From Halodesulfurarchaeum formicicum (GTDB lineage: Archaea > Halobacteriota > Halobacteria > Halobacteriales > Halobacteriaceae): a stretch of DNA of 64,000 nt. This document shows, piece after piece, positions 53,063 through 62,723 of this stretch. Position 1 is the stretch's first letter; each line of letters starts with the position of its first letter. The notes below the pieces were generated by a model. The model did no database searches and was not told the origin of the DNA. It saw only the letters and a list, made by a program, of their open reading frames with translations. The DNA is taken from assembly GCF_001886955.1 (NCBI RefSeq), contig NZ_CP016804.1:1550001-1614000 (forward strand), written 5' to 3'. The position numbers and the translations under genes were made by a program.

Positions 53063-53734
53063 ATGGCCGAGGAACCTCTCAAACAGCGGTTCGTCGTCGA
53101 CACCTCCGCTTTCCTCACCGAGGAGATCCGCCGCGAGGACGAGGACCTGGAGGCGGCCCTCGAACGGTTCGTGGACCTGATCGCCGACGCGAAGCTGGAG
53201 CTGGGGATCTCCTGTTACATGCCGCCCTCGATCCAGGAGGAACTCATGCGGATGCTAGAGACCCGAAACGTGAGCGAGGAGCTGCGCTCACGGTTGAACA
53301 CCTGGATCATCCGGAAGAACCCGGCCCACTACGAGGTGATGATCCCCGCGGAGGTCGTCTACGAGTTCGTCCAGGAGATGTCAGACCGCGTGGACCGGGG
53401 GCTGCGAGTCTCCGAACGAGCCGTCCGGGATGCCCAGGAGGCAGAGGCCGAGGCCCTGGACGAGCACGAGTACAAGACCCCGACCGACGAGGTGATCTCC
53501 GATCTGCGGGACAAGTATCGCCGGGCCCTCAGACAGGGAATTCTGGACTCGCGGGAGGATTTTGACCTGCTCGTGCTGGCCCGCGAGATGAACGCCGGCG
53601 TGGTGACCGAGGACGCGGGGATCATCAACTGGGCCGAGGAGTTCGGCCTGCGGTACATGCGCGGCCGGGAGTTTCCGGGGCTGCTCGAGGAGTATCTGGC
53701 CGCCGCCCAGCGCTCGAACGACCGCGAGGACTGA
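53063..53734 (+). CDS. RNA ligase partner protein, PIN domain
   Basis: The 223-residue protein starts [17 protein letters not shown] and has late acids in [16 protein letters not shown], fitting a PIN-type nuclease fold. It matches the group described as RNA ligase partner, always found beside this ligase. It may cleave RNA whose ends the ligase then treats. It is divergent from the ligase and its stop abuts uvrA's stop. Confidence 0.9.
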   Translation: MAEEPLKQRFVVDTSAFLTEEIRREDEDLEAALERFVDLIADAKLELGISCYMPPSIQEELMRMLETRNVSEELRSRLNTWIIRKNPAHYEVMIPAEVVYEFVQEMSDRVDRGLRVSERAVRDAQEAEAEALDEHEYKTPTDEVISDLRDKYRRALRQGILDSREDFDLLVLAREMNAGVVTEDAGIINWAEEFGLRYMRGREFPGLLEEYLAAAQRSNDRED

Positions 53735-56683
53735 TCAGTCCCCGCTGGCCCGACCCGCGGTTCGTTCCCCGGCCCGGGGGCCGTCAAGTTCGACCGTCGG
53801 GAGTTTGTCCCGAAGATACCGACCCGTGTAAGACTCGTCGTTCGTCGCGATCGTCTCCGGCGTGCCGGCCGCGACGACTTCGCCGCCACGTTCCCCACCT
53901 TCGGGCCCGAGGTCGATCACGTGGTCGGCGTTTTTCACCAGATCGAGTTCGTGCTCGATGACGACGACGCTGTTGCCCTTCTCGACCAGCCGGTGGAGCA
54001 CGTCGATGAGTTTGCGCTCGTCGGCCTTGTGCAGGCCCGTCGTGGGTTCGTCGAGGAGATAGAGGGTTTCCCCCGAGTCCTGTTTTCCCAGTTCCTCCGC
54101 GAGTTTGATCCGCTGGGCCTCCCCGCCGGAGAGCGTCGTCGAGGGCTGGCCCAGGCGCATGTAGTCCAGGCCGACGTCCGCGAGCAACTGGAGCCGCCGG
54201 CTGATCCGGGAGTCCGCCTCGAAGAACTCCAGGGCCTCCTCGACGGTCATATCCAGGATGTCGGCGATGGTCTTCTCGCGAAGTGTCACGTCAAGCGTTT
54301 CGTCGTTGTACCGGGCCCCGCCACACTCCTCGCAGGGGACCTCGACGTCCGAGAGGAAGTTCATCTCGATGGTGACCGTTCCCTGGCCACCGCAGGCCTC
54401 ACACCGGCCGCCCTTGACGTTGAAGGAGAACCGACCCTTGTCGTAGCCGCGCTGCTTGGCGAGTTTGGTCTCCGCGAATCGCTCCCGGACGTAATCGAAG
54501 ACGCCGGTGTAGGTCGCCGGGTTCGACCGCGGGGTGCGCCCGATCGGGGACTGGTCGATCAGCCGCACCGATTCGATCGCATCGAGCCCCTCGATGTCGT
54601 CGTGCTCACCCGGCACGACCGAGGTGTTGTCGTTCATCTCGCGGGCCAGGCCCTTGTAGAGCACGTCGTGCATGAGCGTGGATTTTCCCGACCCCGAGAC
54701 CCCGGTGATCGCCGTGAACACCGAGAGCGGAATCTCCACGTCCAGGTCAGCGAGGTTGTGCTGACGGGCTCCTTGCACTGTGAGATGACCGTCGGGCTCC
54801 CGACGAGTTTCCGGGACCGGAATCTGCTTTCGCCCCGCGAGATAGTCCCCCGTGAGCGAGTCTGAAGCGGCCATCAGGTCCTCCGGGTCGCCCTGTGCGA
54901 CGACCTGGCCGCCATGTCGGCCGGGGCCGGGACCCAAATCGATTATCTCGTCGGCCCGCCACATCGTCTCCTCGTCGTGTTCGACGACGACCAGCGTGTT
55001 CCCCAGGTCCCGAAGCTCCGCCAGGGTGTTCAGGAGGCGGTCGTTGTCCCGCTGGTGGAGCCCGATCGAGGGCTCGTCGAGGACATAGAGGACGCCGACC
55101 AGCCCGGACCCGATCTGGGTCGCCAGCCGAATGCGCTGGCTCTCCCCGCCCGAGAGCGTGCTGGCCTCCCGATCGAGGGTGAGATAGTCAAGGCCGACCT
55201 CCTGCATGAAGCCCAGGCGGGCCCGGATCTCCTTGAGGATCTCCTCGGCGATCGTTCGGTCCCGCTCGGAGAGGTTCGACTCCATGCCCGCGAAGTGCTC
55301 GTGGGCCTCCGCGACGCTCATTCGATTGACCTCGGTGATCGAGGTGCCGTCGACGAGGACCGCCCGGCTCTCGGCCTTTAGACGGGACCCCTCACAGACC
55401 GGGCAGGTGGTGACCGACATGTAGTCCTCGATGTGATCGCGCACCCGGTCCGAATCCGTCTCCTCGTAGCGGCGCTCCAGGTTCGGAATGACACCCTCGA
55501 AGGGCTCGTCCTTGTGCCGGACGCCGTTTTTGGTCCGGCGCTCGAAGTGGACGTCCTCCTGGGTCCCCCAGAGGAAAGCCTCCTGAACGGCCGAGGAGAG
55601 TTCTTCGAAGGGGGTCTCGACGCTCACGTCGAAGTGCTCGGCCACGTTGTCCAGCAGATTGCGGTAGTACGAGCGGTCGTAACTCCAGGGCTCGAAAACC
55701 GAACGCAGGGGCTTTTCGGGGTCGGTCACCACGAGGTCCTCGCTCACCTCCTTGGTCTCGCCCAGTCCCTCACAGGCCGGACAGGCCCCGTGTGGGCTGT
55801 TGAAGGAGAATGATCGGGTCTCGATCTCGGGAAGGTCGATGCCACAGTGGACACAGGCCAACTCCTCGGAGAACTCCACCGCGAGCGATTCATCCTCTTC
55901 CTCGGCCGCCAGATCGCCCGTGGATCGGGCCGTCGATCCCACGTCCACGTCCGCTGGCGGGTCGGGGAGAATGACCTTGAGCACGCCATCGGCCTCCTCA
56001 AGGGCGGTTTCGACCGAGTCGGTGATCCGCGAGCGGGCGTCCTCGCTCACTTTCACCCGGTCGACGATCACGTCGATCGTGTGATCGTAGTTCTCGTCGA
56101 GGTCGGGCGTCTCGGTGGCCAGGTCGGAGGGTTCACCGTCGACCTCCACGCGGGCGTAGCCCTCGCCCAGGAGGTCGTCGAACAGGTCCTCGAAGGCGCC
56201 CTTCTGGTCCCGGACGATCGGCGCGGCGATCTTCGCCCGGGTGCCTTCGGGAAATTCGAGGATGCGACGGACCATCTGCTGGGGGCTCTGCTCGCCGACC
56301 TCGCGACCACACTCCGGACAGTGCGGGACCCCGACCCGGGCATACAGCAGGCGGAGATAATCGTGGAGTTCGGTCACGGTCCCGACCGTCGATCGGGGGT
56401 TGTTCGCGGCGTTCTTCTGGTCGATCGAGATGGCCGGGGAGAGGCCATCGACCGACTCGACCTGTGGCTTGTCCATCTGCCCGAGGAAGTTTCGGGCGTA
56501 CGCGGAGAGGGACTCGATGTACCGGCGCTGGCCCTCGGCATACACCGTATCGAAGGCCAGCGAGGACTTCCCGGAACCCGACAGTCCCGTCACGACGGTC
56601 AACGTCTCGCGCGGAATGGAAACGTCGAGGTCCTTCAGGTTGTGCGCCTCGGCCCCGCGGACCTCGATTGTCTCCTCACTCAT
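53735..56683 (-). CDS. uvrA: Excinuclease ABC subunit UvrA
   Basis: The 982-residue protein has two ABC ATPase halves with GLSGSGKSS and GVSGSGKST, and signature LSGGESQRIRLATQIGSGL and LSGGEAQRIKLAEELG. Zinc motifs include CPVCEGSRL and CEACGGQG with CEECGGARY. It recognises bulky DNA damage for UvrBC. The start MSEETIEVRGAEAHNL at 56683 matches homologues; the much longer frame upstream is not coding. Archaeal uvrABC was acquired from bacteria and is common in haloarchaea. Confidence 0.97.
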   Translation of the reverse strand: MSEETIEVRGAEAHNLKDLDVSIPRETLTVVTGLSGSGKSSLAFDTVYAEGQRRYIESLSAYARNFLGQMDKPQVESVDGLSPAISIDQKNAANNPRSTVGTVTELHDYLRLLYARVGVPHCPECGREVGEQSPQQMVRRILEFPEGTRAKIAAPIVRDQKGAFEDLFDDLLGEGYARVEVDGEPSDLATETPDLDENYDHTIDVIVDRVKVSEDARSRITDSVETALEEADGVLKVILPDPPADVDVGSTARSTGDLAAEEEDESLAVEFSEELACVHCGIDLPEIETRSFSFNSPHGACPACEGLGETKEVSEDLVVTDPEKPLRSVFEPWSYDRSYYRNLLDNVAEHFDVSVETPFEELSSAVQEAFLWGTQEDVHFERRTKNGVRHKDEPFEGVIPNLERRYEETDSDRVRDHIEDYMSVTTCPVCEGSRLKAESRAVLVDGTSITEVNRMSVAEAHEHFAGMESNLSERDRTIAEEILKEIRARLGFMQEVGLDYLTLDREASTLSGGESQRIRLATQIGSGLVGVLYVLDEPSIGLHQRDNDRLLNTLAELRDLGNTLVVVEHDEETMWRADEIIDLGPGPGRHGGQVVAQGDPEDLMAASDSLTGDYLAGRKQIPVPETRREPDGHLTVQGARQHNLADLDVEIPLSVFTAITGVSGSGKSTLMHDVLYKGLAREMNDNTSVVPGEHDDIEGLDAIESVRLIDQSPIGRTPRSNPATYTGVFDYVRERFAETKLAKQRGYDKGRFSFNVKGGRCEACGGQGTVTIEMNFLSDVEVPCEECGGARYNDETLDVTLREKTIADILDMTVEEALEFFEADSRISRRLQLLADVGLDYMRLGQPSTTLSGGEAQRIKLAEELGKQDSGETLYLLDEPTTGLHKADERKLIDVLHRLVEKGNSVVVIEHELDLVKNADHVIDLGPEGGERGGEVVAAGTPETIATNDESYTGRYLRDKLPTVELDGPRAGERTAGRASGD

Positions 56684-56780
56684 CGAAACCGGATAGCGGA
56701 CGATGGGGGGTAGGTCTGTCGGTCGCGGAGATGGACCCATTCGGAAAACTGGCCCACCGTGGGTTACCCCTTCCCGCTCC

Positions 56781-56788
56781 TTTAATAC
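56781..56788 (+). promoter_or_regulatory. TATA element for the GcvT/DmdA-like gene
   Basis: The sequence tttaatac lies 22-29 bases before the GTG at 56810. That gives a leaderless transcript and supports the long N-terminus. Confidence 0.45.
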
Positions 56789-56809
56789 GGTCCCGCGAAT
56801 AGGGACAGT

Positions 56810-58204
56810 GTGTCTTCTGACGACAGCGCACGCGACGCAGGCGAAGCGGCCCACCCAAACCACCCGCAAGTAGACCAGTCCGACCGAGTCCTGCCCCGAA
56901 ACCTCCGACAGACCGGGGCCCCGGATATCGAAATGCTCGTCTCGACGCGCATCCGCAAGTCGCCGTTTTTCCACAAGTCCTTCAACGAGGAGGAGGCCTG
57001 GCGTGCGACCACGTACAACCGGATGTATCACCCGCGAGGGTTCGATGATCTCGAGGACGGCGGCCCGACGTCGGAACACGAGACCCTCGTCAATACGGTC
57101 ACGCTCTGGGACGTCGCGGTCCAGCGCCAGATTCGCGTGCAGGGCCCGGAAGCGGAGGATCTGGTGGATTACGTCGTCACGCGTGACGCCACCGAAATCG
57201 AGCCGATGAAGGGGAAATACGTCATTGCCTGCAACGAGGACGGCGGGATCCTCAACGACCCCGTGCTACTCCGACTCGGCGAGGACGAGTTCTGGTTCTC
57301 CATCCCGGACTCGGATCTGATGCAGTGGATCCAGGGCGTGAACGTCGGCATGGAGTTCGACGCCGAGGTCGACGAGATCGACGTCGCCCCGATGCAGATC
57401 CAGGGCCCGCGCTCGGAGGACGTGCTCGTGGACCTCGTGGGCGAGGAAGTCACGGAGATGCCCTATTATGGCCTGCTGGAGACCGAGATCAACGGCCAGG
57501 ACGTCCTGGTGAGCCAGACCGGCTTCTCCGGCGAGAAGGGCTTTGAGGTCTACGTGAAGGAGGCCTCGAAGAACGCCGAGCGGGTCTGGGACCCGGTCCT
57601 GGAAACTGTCGAGGCCCACGGGGGTCGACAGATCGCGGTCGGCCACCAGCGTCGGATCGCCGCGGGGATCCTCTCGTGGGGCCAGGACATGGACCACGAG
57701 ACCTCCCCGTTCCAGGTCAACCTGGGCTATCACGTCCCCGACGACAAAGAGGGCGACTACGTCGGGAAGGAGGAACTCGAACGCCAGAAGGAACTGATCG
57801 AGAACGGCGAGTATCCGTTCACCCACAAGCTGGTCGGGCTGAAGATGGCCGGCGAGCCCATTACGGATTACGCACCGGACTTCTGGTTGGTCTCGGACCC
57901 CGAGACGGGCGAGGAAGTCGGCTACGTCACCTCGCCCTGGTGGAACGAGGAGCTGGAGACGAACATCGCGCTGGCCCACGTGCCCGCAGCGAAGCTCGAG
58001 GAGCTAGACGTGCCACTCGACGACCGGGTCTACGAGGAAGATACGGACATCGAGTTCGCCGTCCACCTCCCCGACGAGTACGCCGAGGAGCCGGGTGAAC
58101 CCGTCTACGCGACAGTCTCGGAAGTGCCCTTCCAGCCCTCGGTCAACCCGAGTGCCCGAGAACAGGCCAAACTGAACGCGAAGTCGGACATGCAAAGCGA
58201 GTAA
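56810..58204 (+). CDS. GcvT-family aminomethyltransferase, DmdA-like
   Basis: The 464-residue protein has the GcvT/folate-binding fold. Its N-terminal region, including TRIRKSPFFHKSF and TTYNRMYHPRGFD, resembles bacterial DMSP demethylase DmdA (TRKTPFYH, YTVYNHMLLP type) more than glycine cleavage T-protein. Other shared parts are NEDGGILNDPVLLR, FWFSIPDSDLMQW and QIQGPRSEDVL. It may use folate to take a methyl group from a small substrate such as DMSP or glycine derivatives. The GTG start at 56810 is favoured by the leaderless TATA; the next Met (56933) would remove about 41 residues. Confidence 0.78.
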   Translation: MSSDDSARDAGEAAHPNHPQVDQSDRVLPRNLRQTGAPDIEMLVSTRIRKSPFFHKSFNEEEAWRATTYNRMYHPRGFDDLEDGGPTSEHETLVNTVTLWDVAVQRQIRVQGPEAEDLVDYVVTRDATEIEPMKGKYVIACNEDGGILNDPVLLRLGEDEFWFSIPDSDLMQWIQGVNVGMEFDAEVDEIDVAPMQIQGPRSEDVLVDLVGEEVTEMPYYGLLETEINGQDVLVSQTGFSGEKGFEVYVKEASKNAERVWDPVLETVEAHGGRQIAVGHQRRIAAGILSWGQDMDHETSPFQVNLGYHVPDDKEGDYVGKEELERQKELIENGEYPFTHKLVGLKMAGEPITDYAPDFWLVSDPETGEEVGYVTSPWWNEELETNIALAHVPAAKLEELDVPLDDRVYEEDTDIEFAVHLPDEYAEEPGEPVYATVSEVPFQPSVNPSAREQAKLNAKSDMQSE

Positions 58205-58227
58205 TTTTTTCGGCCCACTGAGGGTAG

Positions 58228-59124
58228 TCACCGGCTTGATTCGGCCGGTTCGGTCACCCGGGCCCGTTCGTACTGAACGAGGAACACCCCCGAGAGGACC
58301 GCGAGGCCACCGATAATCGAAATCGGAGAGAGGGTTTCGCCGAGCAGGAGTGCACCCAGGAAGACCGTGAACACGGGTTCGAGCGTGCTCACGATGCTGG
58401 TCCGGCTGGCACCGATGTCCGTGACCGCGGCGAAGAAGGTGAGAATCGGGATCGCCGTGGCGAACAGCGCGATGCCGAGCACCACGCCCCATTGGTCGAG
58501 CGTGGCCGGCACCTGGGCCGACCCGGTGAGCAGGCCGTGGACGATGAACGTCACGCTGGCCGCCGGGATGACGTGAGCCGTCAGGACCGTCGCCGACACC
58601 CGATCGAGGATGGTCCCGCTGAGCGTGATGTAGCCGGCATAGACCGCCGCCGCCAGGAGGACGGTCCCGATCCCGAGGAAATCGACATTGGCGGGCTGCC
58701 CGGTCACGACGAGGCCGACACCGGCGACGGCGATGGCGACCGCAGCCACGATGAGCTTCGTCACTCGTTCGTCGAGGAAGAGTGCAGCCAGGACCACCAC
58801 GAGGGCCGGGTAGATGTAGAGGACGATCGCCCCCAGTCCGGCCCCGATTATGTTCACGCCGGTGAGAAAGAGGAAACTCATCGCCGCGTAGCCACCGGCC
58901 CCGAGCAGGACGGCAATGCCCAGGTCCCGCCCCCGCAGCCGTTCGAGCCGGCCCTGATAGAGCAGTGGGAGCCACACGAGCGGGGTCGCAAGCGCGAAAC
59001 GGAAGGCAAGTAGCGAGGAAAGAGAGAGTCCGACAAGCTCCGAGAGCCGGCCGAAAATGGCGAGTGTGCCGAATCCGAGTGCGGAGATCAACGCCAGAAC
59101 CACCCCACGAGTCGCCGATTGCAT
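58228..59124 (-). CDS. EamA/DMT-family transporter
   Basis: The 298-residue protein has ten membrane helices in two EamA repeats (about 5-135 and 145-285). It includes GVNIIGAGLGAIVLYIYPALVVVLA and STLEPVFTVFLGALLLGE. Such transporters export amino acids or metabolites. The ATG at 59124 starts directly before the first helix. Its 3' end faces the DmdA-like gene, 23 bases away. Confidence 0.92.
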   Translation of the reverse strand: MQSATRGVVLALISALGFGTLAIFGRLSELVGLSLSSLLAFRFALATPLVWLPLLYQGRLERLRGRDLGIAVLLGAGGYAAMSFLFLTGVNIIGAGLGAIVLYIYPALVVVLAALFLDERVTKLIVAAVAIAVAGVGLVVTGQPANVDFLGIGTVLLAAAVYAGYITLSGTILDRVSATVLTAHVIPAASVTFIVHGLLTGSAQVPATLDQWGVVLGIALFATAIPILTFFAAVTDIGASRTSIVSTLEPVFTVFLGALLLGETLSPISIIGGLAVLSGVFLVQYERARVTEPAESSR

Positions 59125-59238
59125 CACCTGGTTCTCACGACGGGTGAGCAAAACGAGTTTCCATTGTCGCCTGGGACAGCCACCGATGGATCCGCCGTGA
59201 GCACAACCTTTCCATACCCCGCTCCCCAAAGGAGGGCA

Positions 59239-59592
59239 ATGACCGAGGAGACGGCCCTCGCGGACCGGATCGAATCCTGGCTGTCCGTAAACATGCCGAT
59301 GATCCAGTCCCACGGCGGCACCAGCGCGATCCGCTCGGTCGACGCCGAGACGGGAACGGTCGTGGTCGAACTCGGTGGGGCCTGTGACGGCTGTGGCATC
59401 AGTCACACCACCGAGGAGACCCTGCAAGAAGAGCTCACGAGTCACTTCGAGGCGATCAGTACGGTCACCGTCGAATACGGCGGCGGGGACGACTGGGCGG
59501 TCGACCAGCCGGAGAACTACATGGGCATCGACCGGACCCAGGGCGGCCGAGGCGGGCAGGGGAAGAGCCGCCCCGCGAGTGACTTCTTCTGA
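59239..59592 (+). CDS. NifU C-terminal-domain Fe-S carrier-like protein
   Basis: The 117-residue protein has a NifU-type domain (about 8-80): MPMIQSHGGTSAIRSV and GACDGCGIS with the C-x-x-C that binds a 4Fe-4S cluster for transfer. The ATG 59239 has a good ribosome-binding site (GGAGGGC). The C-terminal Gly/Arg tail is extra. It ends flush with the convergent FAU-1 stop. Confidence 0.9.
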   Translation: MTEETALADRIESWLSVNMPMIQSHGGTSAIRSVDAETGTVVVELGGACDGCGISHTTEETLQEELTSHFEAISTVTVEYGGGDDWAVDQPENYMGIDRTQGGRGGQGKSRPASDFF

Positions 59593-61011
59593 CTACCCGG
59601 AGAGAACCGTTTTCACGCGTTCGGCGACGTCCGTCGCCCGTTCGGCAACCGCTTCCGGGACGTGGCCGTTCTGGACCGCCGCTTCGAGTTCCGCGGCGTC
59701 CACGATCTCGACAGTGCCGTCCGGCTTCTTGATCACGTCGATGTACAGGTCCACGTACCGGACGGCGTCGGGGAACACCTCGACCGGCGTCGCGATGTTC
59801 ACGTAGGTGCCTTTCGGCGTCCCGTCCGTGCCTCGGTAGACGGTTGGATACCACCACCGCCCCTCGGCAAAGCGGGTGGTCGCCGTGTCTCCCGGTTCGC
59901 GAGCGGTTCCAAGCGCGTCATACGTGCCGGCACTCGTCAGCTCCCGTTCGACGGTGACCCGTTCTTTCTCGGTCGAGCGGTCGGTCACGGTCCCCCGGCC
60001 GAGCGCGAACTCCTGCCCGTCTGGCTTGCTGTGAACGATTCGAACGGACTCCTCGACCGCCGGTCCGAGCGCGTCGGTCACGGGCCCGAAGGGGAAGGTC
60101 TCGATTGCCTGGCCGAGGGACTCGACGAAGTCGACTGCCGTTCCGGCGTCCTCACCGCCGGCCTTGATGCGGTGGTGGCCCGGGATCGTCTCGGTCACCG
60201 CCGAGCGGTACTCGTCAAGTGCGAACCGCGTTTCCCGACCGAACCGCAGCCAATTCGTGGCCTGGGGCCGGGCGATCGGACCTGTGGCACCATCCAGCGC
60301 AGATTCGATCTCGCGGGCGTGCTCGACCGCTCGCTGGAGGGCGGCTTCGAGCGTCGCCATCTCGGCCTCGGCCGCTCCGGAGGCCCATTCGACGCCCCAG
60401 TTCTCGGGGATCGAGACCGGTAGCAGCTCGGTCGTCCGGGCGAGTTCGTGATCCGCGCTGCCATCGGGGGTATCGGCCACCAGCGCGTCAACGCCCCTGA
60501 CCAAGGTCGCGAGCCCACCAGGGGAGCGCAGCGTCGTTCCAAGCCGGGGCCGCGAGTCCCGCCAGGGCGGGGCCGGCTCCTGTACCTGGACGCGGACCGA
60601 CTCGCCCACGTCGAGGTCGTCGTTCGTCGCCCGATTTGGGAGATAACCCTCAGTTCCATCGAGATCGACGATCAGCCCCCGACCGGCCGTCTCCGTGACC
60701 TCGCCCTCGAAAATCGCGCTTGCTGGAGCCGGGTCTGTCCAGTCGAAGGTGTCGATCGCGACCGCAGCGAGCTGGTCGGCAACTGTTTCAGTGGCGGTCG
60801 GGGCACCCGAAATCGAGACCCCGAGCCGGTCCTCGGTCATGTCCACGGTCGCCACGGGAGCTGCCGCCGGGAACCCGCCGTCGAACCGCGCCGCGATCGC
60901 CGGGGAGGGGTCGACCACCTGGGCGGCTCCCGACTCGCGGAGCAGTTCGGTCAGGGCCGTCGCGTAGATCCCCCGCACGCGAACGGCCGGGGTGTCCTCG
61001 CCGTCTGTCAT
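59593..61011 (-). CDS. FAU-1-type RNA-binding protein with S1-like and DUF402 domains
   Basis: The 472-residue protein begins VRVRGIYATALTELL and has a short S1/RNase E-like part around AIFEGEVTETAGRGLIVDLDGTEG. It ends in a DUF402 domain (about 340-440, KGTYVNIATPVEVF and YVDLYIDVIKKPDG). This is the architecture of FAU-1, an archaeal AU-rich RNA-binding protein proposed to act as an RNase E/G-type ribonuclease in rRNA maturation. ATG 61011 was chosen; the frame to 61209 is too long. Confidence 0.9.
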   Translation of the reverse strand: MTDGEDTPAVRVRGIYATALTELLRESGAAQVVDPSPAIAARFDGGFPAAAPVATVDMTEDRLGVSISGAPTATETVADQLAAVAIDTFDWTDPAPASAIFEGEVTETAGRGLIVDLDGTEGYLPNRATNDDLDVGESVRVQVQEPAPPWRDSRPRLGTTLRSPGGLATLVRGVDALVADTPDGSADHELARTTELLPVSIPENWGVEWASGAAEAEMATLEAALQRAVEHAREIESALDGATGPIARPQATNWLRFGRETRFALDEYRSAVTETIPGHHRIKAGGEDAGTAVDFVESLGQAIETFPFGPVTDALGPAVEESVRIVHSKPDGQEFALGRGTVTDRSTEKERVTVERELTSAGTYDALGTAREPGDTATTRFAEGRWWYPTVYRGTDGTPKGTYVNIATPVEVFPDAVRYVDLYIDVIKKPDGTVEIVDAAELEAAVQNGHVPEAVAERATDVAERVKTVLSG

Positions 61012-61089
61012 AGGCTTCGTTGGGCGTCGAGGGATTTCACTCCCCGGATCCGCCGGAACCGTCATGGGGCCGCCCCGAGAAGGGCCGCT

Positions 61090-62094
61090 ATGGGCCGGAA
61101 GGACGCCGAGGACCCCATCCAGTGGGCGGCCGACGAGGACCGGGACCTCCAGGAGATCGCGACCTGGGAGCCACGGACGACACTCGACGGCCTTGCAACG
61201 GTGGTGCACCGGTTGCTCCTGTCCGGCGGGCGGGCGGCCATCATCGGGCTCGCACTCGCGATCGTCGCCGGGCAGTTCGCCATCACGGTCGCGGTGACCC
61301 TCGAAGATCCGATCCTCGCGGTCTACTTCGCGCTCTCGATCGTGCCGGCGCTGGGACTGGTCGTCCTCATCTGGCGTTCGGACGTGGTGGCCTTCGAACC
61401 GATCGAAACCCTCTCGGTGACCTTCCTCCTGGGCTTTCTGTTCGCCGGGTTCGCGGCCGTGTTCAACTCCAGTTTCCGGGGGCTGTTCGTCGGCTTTGGG
61501 GCCATCGGGATGGTGTTTTACTTCCTGCTCGTGGTCGGACCGATCGAGGAGACCGTCAAGCTACTCGCAGTTCGACTCCACGCCTACCGAAGCGAAAACT
61601 TCGATGCGGTCATCGACGGCGCGATCTACGGCGCGGTCGCTGGCCTCGGGTTTGCGGCCATCGAGAACGTCCTCTACATCACCCAGGGCTACATGCAAGT
61701 GGCTGCAACCGGGGCCGGCGGGCTATTCGCGCCGACTGCCCAGACTGCCGCGGTACGGAGTTTCGCCGGGCCAGGCCACGTGATCTACTCGGCTTTTGCG
61801 GGGTACTACCTCGGCCTGGCGAAGTTCAACCCGGCCCACCGCGGCCCGCTCGTGATCAAGGGACTGCTCGTGGCGACGGGCATCCACGCGACGTACAACA
61901 TCCTGGTGTCGAACCTGGAAGGAGTGCTAAATCTGGTCCCGATTCTCGGTGGCCTCCCGCCCACGCTCGGGTTCGTGGCCTTCGTCATCGCCTACGACGG
62001 ACTCTTCTTTGCGATCCTCTACGGGAAACTGAGCCGGTATCGCCGGACCTTCGAGTCGGTCGGCGCGGGGGCCTTTTACGACAGGTCGCCCTGA
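61090..62094 (+). CDS. PrsW-family intramembrane protease
   Basis: The 334-residue membrane protein has about eight helices and the PrsW glutamate motif GPIEETVKLLAVR, FAAIENVLYI, GPGHVIYSAFAGYY and the HATYN motif. PrsW cleaves membrane anti-sigma proteins in bacteria; archaeal substrates are unknown. It starts just upstream of its first helix at 61090, and its end overlaps the convergent riboflavin synthase by 19 bases. Confidence 0.88.
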   Translation: MGRKDAEDPIQWAADEDRDLQEIATWEPRTTLDGLATVVHRLLLSGGRAAIIGLALAIVAGQFAITVAVTLEDPILAVYFALSIVPALGLVVLIWRSDVVAFEPIETLSVTFLLGFLFAGFAAVFNSSFRGLFVGFGAIGMVFYFLLVVGPIEETVKLLAVRLHAYRSENFDAVIDGAIYGAVAGLGFAAIENVLYITQGYMQVAATGAGGLFAPTAQTAAVRSFAGPGHVIYSAFAGYYLGLAKFNPAHRGPLVIKGLLVATGIHATYNILVSNLEGVLNLVPILGGLPPTLGFVAFVIAYDGLFFAILYGKLSRYRRTFESVGAGAFYDRSP

Positions 62095-62678
62095 CTCGCG
62101 AGCCGCTTTACGTACTTCGCGATCACGTCGACCTCCAGGTTGACCCGATCTCCGACGGCGTACTCGCCAAAGCGAGTCTCCGCGTAGGTTGTCGGAATGA
62201 TCGCGATGTCGAAGGTCCCCGCCGTGTCGTCGATGTCCGCGACCGTGAGGCTCACGCCATCGATGGTGACAGAGCCCTTCGAGGCGATGTAGCCCTCGTA
62301 GCCGGCCGGCTGGGCGAAGGTAAACGTCCAGTCCTCCCCGACCTGCTCGATTTCCTCGACGGTCGTGGTGGTGTCCACGTGGCCCTGCACGACGTGGCCG
62401 TCGAACCGGCCGTCCGCGGCGAGCGGCCGTTCGAGGTTGACCGTCCAGCCCGTGCTGACCTGCTCGAAGGTCGTCTTGTCCAGGGTTTCACTCGCCGTGA
62501 AGACCGAAAACCAGTCCGAACCGTACTCCTCGACGGTGAGACAGACGCCGTTGACCGCGATGCTCTCGCCGTGCTCGAAGGGGCCAAAACCCTCGGCCTC
62601 GATGGTGAGCCGCCGGCCGTCCGCATCTGAGGTCACGTCGGTGACCGTGCCGGTCCCCGTGACGATCCCGGTAAACAT
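62076..62678 (-). CDS. ribE: Riboflavin synthase, alpha-type
   Basis: The 200-residue protein starts MFTGIVTGTGTV and shows the two lumazine-binding halves, with NGVCLTV in the first and IDGVSLTV in the second, plus GHVVQGHVDTT. It dismutates 6,7-dimethyl-8-ribityllumazine to riboflavin. Many archaea use a different, non-homologous enzyme, but haloarchaea have this bacterial-type one. ATG 62678 was chosen; 62705 would add an unrelated N-terminus. Confidence 0.95.
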   Translation of the reverse strand: MFTGIVTGTGTVTDVTSDADGRRLTIEAEGFGPFEHGESIAVNGVCLTVEEYGSDWFSVFTASETLDKTTFEQVSTGWTVNLERPLAADGRFDGHVVQGHVDTTTTVEEIEQVGEDWTFTFAQPAGYEGYIASKGSVTIDGVSLTVADIDDTAGTFDIAIIPTTYAETRFGEYAVGDRVNLEVDVIAKYVKRLASQGDLS

Positions 62679-62723
62679 GGGACTTGCTCGGGCTGTCGGG
62701 GCCAAAGCCCTGTCCCTTCCGAC

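Noticed and set aside
56684-57079. N-terminal extension of UvrA
   Set aside because: It overlaps the leading part of the divergent DmdA-like gene and does not resemble UvrA. Homologues start at MSEETIEVRG.
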